DNA from: Angiostrongylus vasorum
Lineage: Eukaryota; Nematoda; Chromadorea; Rhabditida; Metastrongylidae
DNA length: 64,000 nt
Direction of reading: 5' to 3'
NCBI GenBank assembly: GCA_018806985.1
Contig: JADANN010000055.1
Coordinates: 62,001-126,000 of the forward strand
Both the position numbers and the translations under genes were made by a program. The notes beneath the pieces were generated by a model. It was not told the origin of the DNA. It worked only from the letters and a program-made list of their open reading frames with translations, and ran no database searches. This document shows positions 13,501 through 25,500 of the stretch, in pieces. Within the stretch, counting starts at the first letter, position 1, and the number at the start of each line of letters is the position of its first letter.

Positions 13501-16500
13501 AGGTGCTCCTGGGTGTTGGGCTGCGATGAACAGCGGAGAGATTGGTCCCCGTGAAAGGGTCTCCCAAAATGAGAAGGAAACTGGCGTTTCCATCAGGAAG
13601 CTCAGCTAAGAGTAAACCAATACGAGGATCCGTCACCGTCCTGGTAGCTAACTAATCGCATGGTGGCAAATCTCCGTCTGACCCACAAGGACGGCGACTG
13701 CCTCTGGTGGTAACGACCTGTGGGAGACCTTGGCTAAGCTGTTCTCAGGATTCCAGGAAACTACGGTAGCTAAACCAGCAAAGCTCTTAAAAAGTGGACA
13801 TTATGCTGGAGGAAGCACAACCACTGAAGACTGGCCATCCAACTATCTCCGTGTGGCCGCCGTCACAATTCCGTCTGATTTCGCGAAAGAACGATTCCGC
13901 TCTTTCCCACTCTTAGAGAGATTTTTGAGTTTGTTCCGTGATTTGTATGATTCCAAATGAAAACTCACTTCTATGACGTTAAACAATCCGTCCATCAACC
14001 TTTTAGTGACTTAATTGCAGGAAGTTGACACCATTTTGGCACATAATTCACCGTGCTTCTCATCAGCGGCCAACTCAGCTCTCATCAAGGTACAAGACCG
14101 GTCGATTTATATTTCTGTCTTGGATTACGTTTTAGTGGATCTCGAAAACAGAGTAGTTTTTGAACTCTGAACTGTGATCTGTGTATTAAATTACTTATCA
14201 AAATTATGCATTCTCAACCGGTTGATCAAGTTGTCCTTCTTTCTTGTTCAAGACGACCGTTCATTAAGATTTCCATGATCCGTTCTTTTTGATGTATTGT
14301 CATACCGAATGCCAGAAGTACAGGTAGCTTATTTTGTTTGTTGTTTATTTTGTTTATTCCGATATTCCACTGCATGACCCGACATCACATAGAAAAAGGT
14401 GGGCAGCGATGTTGTCTAGTAATGGATTGCACCTCCCGTCGTGCTCGTCGTTACAACTCAGATTTACTTCAGAAATAAGTTACTGCGTTGGCTTTTCCCC
14501 AGATAATCCTCGAGGTATAGAAAGAACAGTTAATTGGGAAAGTTTGGGGGTAGAACCTTTTTTGTTATTAAATCCGTATCACTACATTATTTTGGTATCT
14601 CATTGCATGACCCGATATCGCACATATACAGATCTCAATACTTCTTGCATCCAAATCGTTTCCTCTCATCTACCTATGAAGGTCTGCGAACTTTTTCCAC
14701 GTGGCTTCAACTCCTGCTTGAGGATTTTTTCTGTCCTTGTCATGAACGTCGTTGGAAGCTGGTCGGTGTTCGGTGGAATCCTGATATCGCCATGATGGGG
14801 CGTTCCTGGTTGGATTAGAAAGAGTCAGTTTGTTCCAGATTAATGCGGTACCAAGTTCCCGACCCCTTGGGAATAAGGGGGCTTGGTTGGCCTATTTCTT
14901 GATCTACCAGCTCTGAAAAAGAAGAATCCCGTCCGGAATGCCGTCCCCATACCGGCCTGCCTTTTCTTGTTTTGGATGATGACAGTCCTTTTCGGCTAAT
15001 GACTTGGTTTACTCTTCTCATGAAGAAGGAGGCTGCACCTCCTAGTAGAGGTAGCCAACACAACGGAGATTTAAAGCAAGCACCATCTTCTGTCTATTAG
15101 GACGTGATCGGTCTCCAGGGAGCGTGTTACTAGAGAATTTCCATGTCCAGTGGCCTTTTCTCTGTTTTTAAGAAATGAATTAGGAGAAAGATGCCCGCTG
15201 TGGGCGGTAGTCTGGCATGACGTTTTCGGTTCTCATTTCCGTTGTTAATTTCAAGTTTTCCTTTCTGTATCCCCTGTTGTGGCCTTTTATTTTGGCCACT
15301 ATATTTTTATCTAACAGATCTGTAGAAGGAATTAGTTCCTTGTAGAAAGTAATAGTAATAGGAACAGAATTGTAGAGGAAAGTTGTTTGAAGGAAGGAGT
15401 TTGTTCGATCACTTCTGACTGACAAAATCTAAGGCAAGGCTTCCACTTCGTTCTCTTCAGTTGCGAAGTTAGCTGAATGTAAGTACTACTACTGTTGCTG
15501 CCACTGTTGATACTGTTGAGAATACTGATCTTAAGCGAGGTTTGGAAGAGATAGAAGGTCAAGCAAGAGCATTATATCCCTTATGAAACGAGACATTAAT
15601 AGATTGACATTAAAGCTGTGTATACGACAAGCTGTACACCTATAACACCTATACACCACCTAGTGACCTTTCTCTTTTTGCTGGTCTTCTTTTTAGTTTT
15701 AGTGGATCGTTTCACTTCCTTTTTTAGTTACCTTTCAGTTATTTTTTTATCGCTCGTAATACTGAATTTGCTGATGAAGACAATGGAAAGTTTTACGTAC
15801 TTTGGATAGAAAGGTGATGTGCATATGTTATAATATCTGAACAAGGAATAATTCTTCTTTCCCACAGTGTGGATCGAAATTGGGCACCCAGAAACACATT
15901 CATCTACGATTCAAATTGTTATAATCTTACCTAATCACTCCTATTCCACAAAAATCAATCTGCTCAGCAAATGCAGCGTCGAATCCGTAGTTTTTCAGAT
16001 CTTCCAACTCTTCTCGACGAGCCATAATTGCTGATTTATCATTTATTAGCAAATGACATTCTTCCGAAAGAAAATTAATCACAACAAACATATTTACTAC
16101 TTGTTTTAGTCGAATGATCGTGTAGCGCAATGATGGAAAGTACTTTGCAATATACAACATGGCGGTTGGTTCTATCCTGCACGCCAAGGACTTGTCTGGT
16201 AGCAAAAAACCCTGACATGATGAGCAGCTGACACGGGTTGTTGACATATACACTGCCTTTCAACTGTTAACGTTTCGGTGATATAGCCTCCTTCGAAGCC
16301 TGGACGTATTCGTTCACAACCTTGTTTGGTGAATGTTCTACAGTATTAATGAAAAGTGAACGCGTAACCTTCAATTCTTATGCAATGCTCACCTTTCTCA
16401 CTATCTAAAAGGTCTCATTTATCACTTATTGTGAACACTATGCGAGTGTCCGACTCTAAAGAAAACGAAAACGGTGAGTACTTTTTAAAATGATTTCGTC

Positions 16501-19500
16501 ATTGACTCTGGATACTAGGATACTTGAATGATCCGTCCTCACGAGTTGTGCGGACCCCAGCACATTTGCCATTTCTTTCTTTCCCTCGCAACCGTCATTC
16601 ATTTAGTTGGCTTTGTTCGAGCACGGTAGCGCGTGCGAGTCTCATACCGTGATCTGTAAAATAACTGCAGCTGCGGGTACAGCTGATTAACTCTGTTTAT
16701 GAACACGTTCGCGCAACGTGTAACTGGTCGTTTGCATTCTCGTGGAGTCCGCTCTACAGTTCTTTTCTCCATCTGTCGTCTGTTCTTCTCATTATGTTGC
16801 CCGCCCATCTATGTTTCGCTATCGTTGTGTGTTCTCCTGGATCTCGAAGATGTGACAAATTTCGAAGATCAGAGATTTGCATTCCGGCTCTATGAGTAGT
16901 GCGGAGTATTCTTGACGTCGTTGAAATATCAGCCCACATCTCTGCAGCATAACAGAGCGTTGGGAGCACCGTTGAATCGAAAAGGTATGCGCGGATTTTT
17001 GGATCCTTCAGTTGTTCAGTGGCTTCTTTGAGAGGCCCAAATGCGGCCCAAGCTGTTCTCCTTCTTCTGTTTAGTTCCTCCTTCATGTTGTTTTCCATGT
17101 TCATTGATCGCCCAAGATATACGTACGAGGTGGTCTCTGCAATCAGAGAGCCACCCAGTTCAACTTTTTCGTCTTCGCACTATGGGTGTTTCATGAACTA
17201 GGTCTTCTTTCGATTTATGCGTAGTCCAATCCTTTTCCCCGCTTCGTTGAGCTCGTTGATCATCGTCTCTTCTCCGCTTGTACTTCTTGAGAAGATGACG
17301 ATGTCATCAGCGGAAGGTTTGATAAGAATATTCCATCAATACGTATGCCTTTCTCATCCTAGTCGAGTAACTTCATTATCCACTGTAGTGCGGCACTGAA
17401 CGGCTTTGGCGATATTGTGTCGCCCTCTCGAACCCCTTTGCCTATGATTATGAAAAGAGGTCGATGGAAGAGCTGTATTTTTGCAGTGCAATTCTGCTAA
17501 CAGTCAGATACAGTTCTTATCTAGGACGAGTCCATTTCTTGGTCGACGAGCGCTGATAGGACTGCATTCTGCTTTCGACGCTGTCGAAAGCTTTTCCATT
17601 GTCGACAAAGGTTAGGAGTAGAGGCAGGTGTTATTCCCGACAAACGTCGATGATCCTGGATACAGTCTGGATGTGGTTCGCGCAGCAAAATCCTGTTTGC
17701 TCCACTAATTGCGCCTCATCCAATATTCTTGGTATGCGCAACAGGATAATCTTCATAAAGGGCTTGTAGGGAACACTCAAAAAGCATGTCGGACGATAGT
17801 TACGAAGGTCCTTTCGGTCACCTTTTCTGGGCAGGATGATTGTGCGCGACGTCCTCCACTGCCCTGGGATTTTTTCCCTGTTGGAGAGAGGCTGTCACAT
17901 GGTTTGCGAGAAGTACATGCAAAATGTTAGCTTCCAGCTCCAAGGAAATCGGCGGTGACATTGTCTGGTTCTGGAGCTGTGCCTCTTTTCATGCTTTCTA
18001 TCGCAACTCGAACCTCCGACGGAAGAATTCCAGGTGGTTTTTCTCCAGCGGGGATATTAGGGTCTTGGACAGGGATTGTGGAACGGAAAAGGTTGGTGTA
18101 GAACGTTTCCGTTATCAGTTCCATATCATGGCGGAGCGTTTTGACGATCTCATCTCCGTTCATCAGGGCTGACAGCGGAACACTATAGTCACACAAGTCC
18201 CGACGATTTTTCACCAGACTGGTTCTTTTCTGTGCTGCTTCCAGTACTTTCTTTTGCCTGTGACCATGTAGGCCTTCCGGCAAAGCTCTTCTGCAGCTGG
18301 CATTTATTACTAGCCGTGTTTAACGTGTTGCAGTAGGATCAACCCTCAGTTTCATTCTCTTTTAGAACATCTACTCAGTACTAGTGGAGATGCGATGTTT
18401 GGCAGAGCTTTTCAATCCTTCGATAACCAGCTCGTAGTCTTCGATCGGGTCTTATTTAATCTGGCAGTCATATTTGGATAAGGGCTTCGTTCAGAATGTT
18501 CTCGTCGTACACAGCTAGTCTTTTTCCTCGTGGTCAATGAGAAAAGAGAGTTCTTTTCCAGCTTACGGGAGAACATTTTCCACCTTGTGGAGAATACTCT
18601 TATTTTAGCGCAGTTCTTATTTATAGAGTAAGTAGCACTTGCTACTTGCTTGCCTTAAATCCATACCTATCCAGAACTACGGGCGAGGTAGCATCGCCTG
18701 ATAGCTCGCCATGCGACCTTTTCCCACTCCATTCAAGCATACGTAGCGTCACGCCATTCGTTTGGGCACTGCCCGCACATTTAAATCGCCCTACTTCTTT
18801 ATCCCATGGAATAGATTTTAATCGTCGGAGTATTCACTCACGAAAGCCATATCTGTGCATTTTATATCTTGTGATTCTAGAGCTCTAGCCACTACGTTTC
18901 TATAAGTGCTTCTCTTTCCTCTGTTCTCGCACAGTTTTCATGGGCTCCAGCTCCTGCTACTTCATCTCGTAATTATGTATACAATATTTTCGTGATGGTT
19001 TTCTATCTGCACCCAATACACGACGAGTTTGCTGTAATAGGCTCTATGTTCACAAGCGCATTTCTGAACGTATTTTGCACTTGCCTATTGACCACGTAGC
19101 TGTATATATTGTTAACACTCTTGTTGAACTTATTGCATGATTATCGTGTTAATATTATTCATGAAGCTTAAACCAATTCTGCCTCGGCCATCATATTTCG
19201 TAGCTGGCTCAACGGACTACGTGCAATCTTCTGTCAGCTGCGGAGCTTCTGGTTTTCTGAGCATAAAAAATCTTTCCTGAATAAATATAGGACTTGAGGG
19301 GCTTTGAACATGACAGGGTTGAAGAAGAGACTTTGCTTTCTGATGTCACCATTATTAATTTGATCTGCTTTCTATTTCTTTTTTCTTTGATCCTTCTATT
19401 AGTTATCGAAATAGTATGCTCAGTTCGGTAAAACCTCTAGAATACACTAAATTCATTGTGGACTTTAAACATGTTCATTTGGTTCAGATCCAATTACTAT

Positions 19501-22500
19501 AGCACCTATACGGCGCAGAATTGGTGAGTTATGCAAGCTAGAGGAGCGGAGTGGTTAGTGAGGCAGCCCACCAGGAATTAAAGAGGTGGTTTAACCGCAT
19601 TCAAGGACAATCAACCCCACCAGTATTCTATGGCATTCACAAGGAGGAGAAATCTCAAGCAGCAGCAGAAATAACACTACAAATATTCGAGGACCTATAT
19701 GCAGGGTGAATACGAATGAAACGAATCGAATGGAAGATGTAGTGGGATCCACAACAGAGCCGACTAATGAGTTGAATAAGTCTCAATTTATAGTGGTTTT
19801 TGGACTTGGTTTTCTGAATTCAGCAGCTTTTTCTCCTTTATATGAGAAATGAAATCTTGCACGAAGAAAGCAATGGTCTGGCCCGTGTAGAATTTTTGGG
19901 ACAACAGCGACATCGCTGAAGCAAAATCTTCTATTTACTATGGCATGGTCCATATGGTTATGGTGCTCTCCACTGGAGGACTCCCGTCTCCAGCGTTGAG
20001 GGTGGGGTTTCTGGAATTGCGAGTTACCATGGACGGTTATGGTTGTCATGATAAACTCAGAGAGGCGCTAACCCTTTTCGTTCCATTCCAATCCGTGCGT
20101 CCCAATGTAAGGTTCTTCTTGGTCCAATCTTGGCGTTGAAATCTCCAAAAATGACCTTGAAGAATGTTGGGTCTTTTCCGTAGAACTTCATCAACTCCAA
20201 TTGAACGTTTCGACTTCTTCTTCGTCATAGTTTGATGCCGGCGCGCAAACAACGAAGACTGTCAAAGCCGGTATTGATCTGCACCTTTTTAATCGCAAAC
20301 GTCTGATTCGGGTTGTAAGTTGTTTGAATGAATCGATGTTCATGGACAAACTTGTGTTAACGAGAACTCTGACGCTGCCGACTCCTCTACTGTCGCATGT
20401 TCCGAAGAACAGTTCTTCTCTGCTGTCATAGATGGCGTTGAATGGGTGGCGTCGTCCCCCCTCAGCCAAGCCGACGACGTCGTGCCCTGCCCTTCTCGCT
20501 TGCATGAACAAGTCTTCTCTTGAGGACTCTGATGCAAGGGTACGTGCGCCTTAGGTACAGATTGTCACCTTAGTTCTTCGTGATCCAGGCAGCTTCCACT
20601 GGCCCTGGAATTTTAGCAGCATGTGCGTACTCGTCCTATCCAACGCTGCCCAATTGGAGGCTCTTTCGGGGTCAGGGGAATGAGGCCCGTTCCTTTTACT
20701 GTGTTTAGCATTTTGATACCCACGTATAGCTTACCGGGCTCTGAATGTGGGGGGCTGGGTACCCTCACGGGTAGCTTGCCAGTCTCTCCCAAAGTGAACA
20801 AGGAGCTTATTTGCTGGAACCGACTCCCTAGCCGCCTCCCATATATTTCCCTTTCACATGATTGCAGGCTTTTGGCCGAATTAACTCATAGAATACAGTC
20901 CGCATGAACTTGAGCGCACCCACACACGCATGAACTAATACGCTTCGTAAATACAGAAAGTATGTGCCAAATCTGCGCAGCAGAAACAGGGCTTCCATCC
21001 CCTGGATCCACGTGCGTCTGAGAGAAACATAGGTCGCTTTTGGTCCGCGACCAACCCCCGATCCGCCTCCTGGGGACGCGCCACGTAGCCTCCCGACTAA
21101 CCATGCATAGAAGATAGAAGACTTGACCATGCAAACGAGAAGGATAAGGTACGACGTCGTCGGCATGGCCGAGATGAGACGACGCCAGCCATTCAACGCC
21201 GTCTATGACAATGGAGAAGAACTGTTCTTTGGAACATGCGACAGTAGAGGAGTCGGCGGTGTTCTCGTTAAGTCGAGTTTGTCCATGAACATGGATTCAT
21301 TCGAACAGCTATCAACCCGAATCGAACGCTTTCGATTTAAGAGATATGGATCCATACCGGCTTTGACAATCTTCGTCGTTTACGCGCCGACATCAAACTA
21401 TGATGAAGAACAAGTCGAAGCGTTCTATGGATTCGGAGAAGTTCTACAGAGAAGACTATACATTCTTCAAGCTCACCATTGGAGATTTTGACGCCAAGAC
21501 TGGACAAAGAAGAACGTCTGAAAAACGTCACATTGGGACCCACGGATTAGAATGGAACGAACAGGGTGAGCGGCTCTTTGAGTTTATCATGACGACAAAA
21601 CTATCCATGGTAACTCGCTATTCCAGAAGTCGCACTCTCAACGCTGGACCTGAAATTCTCCCAGTGGAGAGTACCGCAACGAAATAGACCATATCATAGT
21701 AAATAAAAGATTTTGCCTTACCGATGTCACTGTTATCCCGAAGTTCTACACTGGGAGCAGACCATTGCTTCCCTTGTGAAAGATTGTATTTCTCGCGGAA
21801 AGCAGAAAAACCCGCTTAATTTAAAACACGAAGTCTCAAAACCACCATAAGCTGGGGACTTATTCAATTCGCCGGTCGATGAAGAATACGACCGGCTCAT
21901 TCAACATCTGCACGTTAGCGCTATGAAAGCTGAATGCTCGAAAGCCACCAAAAGACGTCTGTCTCCAGCAACACTCAAGCTGATACGCCAGCGTGGAATC
22001 GCACGAGCTGCATGCAGCCGCGAACCGACGTCTGAACTTGCAAAAGAATCCAGACAGGCGATAGAAGATTTTAAAGAGAGAATAGCAGCAGCTGTGGTTG
22101 TAGCTAGAAAGGCTAGGAAAAGCATTCGCAAAGCCTATCGAAGCTTGGCCAATTACAAAATCAAGATGATTGCTCTCCGACGCCCAGACGGAACAGTTAC
22201 AGAGTGCAGAAATGCAATGCGAAAATCATTCACGAATACTACTCAGATCTCTTCGATAGCAACTTCCACCTTCCGTCGTATGAAATAATGGAAGATGGAT
22301 ATGTTGTACCACCGGTTCTCCCTTCCGAAATCTCACATACCATTTCGTCGGTGAAAAGTCGAACAGCACCAGATCCGGACAGGTTAAGACCAGAACACTT
22401 GAAGAACCTTCCATCAGTGCTCGTAAGCACATTGGCTCCGCTGTTCACATGTTACCTGTTTGAATTCAAGGTCCCTAATCAAGGTAAGACCAGCAAGACC

Positions 22501-25500
22501 GTGCTAATGTTCAAGAAGGGAAACCTCCACGATATAGCCAACTTGTGCCCACTCTGCTCGCTCTCTGTCGTCTACAAACTTTTCACTCGAATTATGCTGA
22601 ACAGGATTAACAGAACACTAGACGAAGGGCAGCAATGTGAGCAACCAGGGATTCGAGAAGGATTTTGTGCGATGGACCAGATCCACACGATAACAAGACT
22701 TAACGAAGTATCGCGGGAGTGCAAAAAGCCGCTCTGTGTCACTTTCATCGATTTAAAGAAGGCTTTGACTCAAGTGAGATAGAAGCAGTCATGAAAGCCC
22801 TTGATACTCAGGGGGATTCCCTGCTCAGTACATAAAGATTCTTTGTGAGTTGTACAAAAATTTCACAACCAAGATGTCACCATTCTACTACGATATCAAC
22901 ATCGACTTCATAAGTGGGGTTAGGCAAGGCGATAACATCTCGCCAAAATTATTCACCGCCACCCTCCAGAACGTCATGCGAATGGGATAATATGGGAGTG
23001 AAAATCGATGGTCGGCAGTTACACCATCTTCGCTTTGCTGATGACATCGTCATTATAACATCAGACATTAGCCAAGCAGAACGAATGCTTGCCTACTTTG
23101 ATAAATCATGTGGAAGGATTGGTCGTCGACTAAATCTCACAAAAAACGGTGTTCATGAAAAACGGATTCGTTTCGTATGCCCCACTCACGCTCAACGGTA
23201 CGACTGTCTCTGAATGCTCCAGCTCAGTAGGTCGGGAAACTAACATGATGAACGACTTAGCTCCAGAGTTGACCAGAAGGAAACGAGCGACTTAGGGAGT
23301 TTTCAAAAGTATCAAGGATGTAATGAAGAGAACAAAAGAACACCCGACTCCGTGCCCACCTTTTTGACTCAACGGTGCTTCCTGCGTTAACTTATGCGTC
23401 AGAAACCTGGTCGCTGCGTGAGCAAGGTGAAAGGTCACTCCGTTATTGAACGCGCGGTCGAAAGGACGATGATAGGAATATCCGGTTTCACACAAGTAAG
23501 GGAGGGGATCCGAAGGTCCGAGTTGCGTCAACGATCAAAAATCAAAGATGCCGTTCTGTACGCCAAACAGACGAAGATAAGATAGACCGGATACATAATG
23601 CGTATGAATGACAACCGATGGACAAGAGCCGTTAGCGACTGGATTCCTTAAACCTGTTGCAGGAAGACCACCGACTCGATGGTTAGAGTGCGAGCAGAAC
23701 CCACTGGGCTACACTTTAACGCGACGGGGGAAAAAGCGGAGGATATACTGACGCCAGCTCGAGTCACACTCGACGACCAACGCAACCACAGGTAATAGTA
23801 ATAATAATAATAGTAATGATAATAATATTGATAACAATAATACTAGTGGCAATAATAACAATAATAGGAACAATAAAAGATAAAAGGATAAAGTCCTAGG
23901 AGTTGTATAATCCCTGAGGGAAATTTTGAGACTTCCTTAAGCATTGTTGGAGTTGATTGAATGCACATCTGCCTTTTACAATGACTCGCGGTGGCCTACC
24001 GATGTATCGAACGAGTGCTGCAATCCTCGCAGAGAAGTGTGGTACCAATTTGCCGACCCCCGGTGATGGAGGGCTTGGTGAGCCACGGCCGCGGGGATCC
24101 ATCCCGAGTGTGCATTGCAGGTTGCCTCCGACCACTGCGCCACACGCGCCGCTGGGCTGGTGAGCTGGCCGAAAAGCGTAGACTTGCTAATGAGCCGTTC
24201 CATAGTAAGCAAGCGGATTTGCTAAAAACTGGAGAACAAGACAGTCTCCTGACGGCCGGAGAAGAGGCATAAATGTTAAGCATGCAAGAGTGCGCTGCGA
24301 TCAGATTCTCCAACACCTTCCAACCGGGCATGTAGCCTTCGGTCAGATGGACTTCGTACGCATATTGCAAACGCCTCTTTCTAGGATGATCTGTTATGGA
24401 AGGTATTCCAAAGATTGTGATGAAGGCGTGTTTTTATCTCGCCATGAAAGTCGACGAGTTTTACGTCACCATTGACGAATTTGTGGGAAGACTAATATCT
24501 GGAACTTCGAGCAGAACACGACTTGAATTTTAGGTTTGGATCCTGAAATTATGCGCGGTCTTCGCTACCATATAGCGACACATTGTCCTTTTCAGCCTTT
24601 TGGCATTTGGTAGAGGTGAAAATAAGAATGCTACTTCCTGTTTTCAACGTGGAGACGATTCGCCTGCAAATCAGTTTTTTAGCAATGCACTTCTGTCGGA
24701 CGTTATGCTTGTTTATCCACCTTCTCAGGTAGCACTAACTGATTTGAAGTATGATTTAGACTTTTTAGAAAAAATCTGCCGATGTTCTTGCTGAATTTCT
24801 TCAAAAAACTAATGGGTATTGAAGATGATTGGAAAGGTATGGATGGAGATGCCCTACAATGACATCGTTGATTTGGTTAACAGCCCCGATAATCCTTTAA
24901 CATAAGAACAGCATGTTGCTATTAAGGCTAGAACAGAAAAATTGGACAAAGCTGAGTTTAACCTTAGAAGAGCGTCGTCAATCCAGACCAGGGTACACGA
25001 AGAAGAAAGAACCGGTGGGCTCAAATGACGTGTAGAATTTATGTGTATAAAATTATCTTGCAATATTGCATAATAATACAGTTCCCTGCAAAAAAATAAT
25101 GGTAACATTGATAGTAATAATAATAATAAGTAACCAAGTAATAAAAACATCTTGGTTCATTACCTCTCCTCTCACCCCTCTCACACGAAAAGGGCGCTGG
25201 TAAGAACCATGTTTCGAACAGCAACCAACGTGTGCACGGGAAGAGAGCAGAGAGAGGAGTCCCGGAACTTGGCGCGGCAAATAGCTATTTCTAATGGCTA
25301 CGAAACTGTAGCTCGGGACAGGTGTAGAGGAAATCCTAGGCCTCCAAACGACAACTCTAGCGATAAAATGGTCCCGTTTATCCTACCTTTCATCTCAAAT
25401 GATGTAAGTGAAGCTATAAAACGCTGCTTAAGAAGGGCGGGTCTAGAGAATTCGGTAAACGTAGTTGAAATGCCACCGAGTAATCTTAGGCGCCAACTAG

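Noticed and set aside
14815..15063. Minus-strand 82-codon ORF as a host exon
   Set aside because: Some Arg/Gly-rich coding-like composition, but no family match, no acceptor/donor pair in phase with the UGT.
16441..16474. ATG followed by a GGTGAGTAC donor on the plus strand, possible mini first exon
   Set aside because: Only 11 codons and no downstream exon or conserved motif; expected by chance in this length.
25039..25280. Minus-strand ORFs opposite PLE copy 2
   Set aside because: Shadows of the plus-strand PLE linker; no independent motif.
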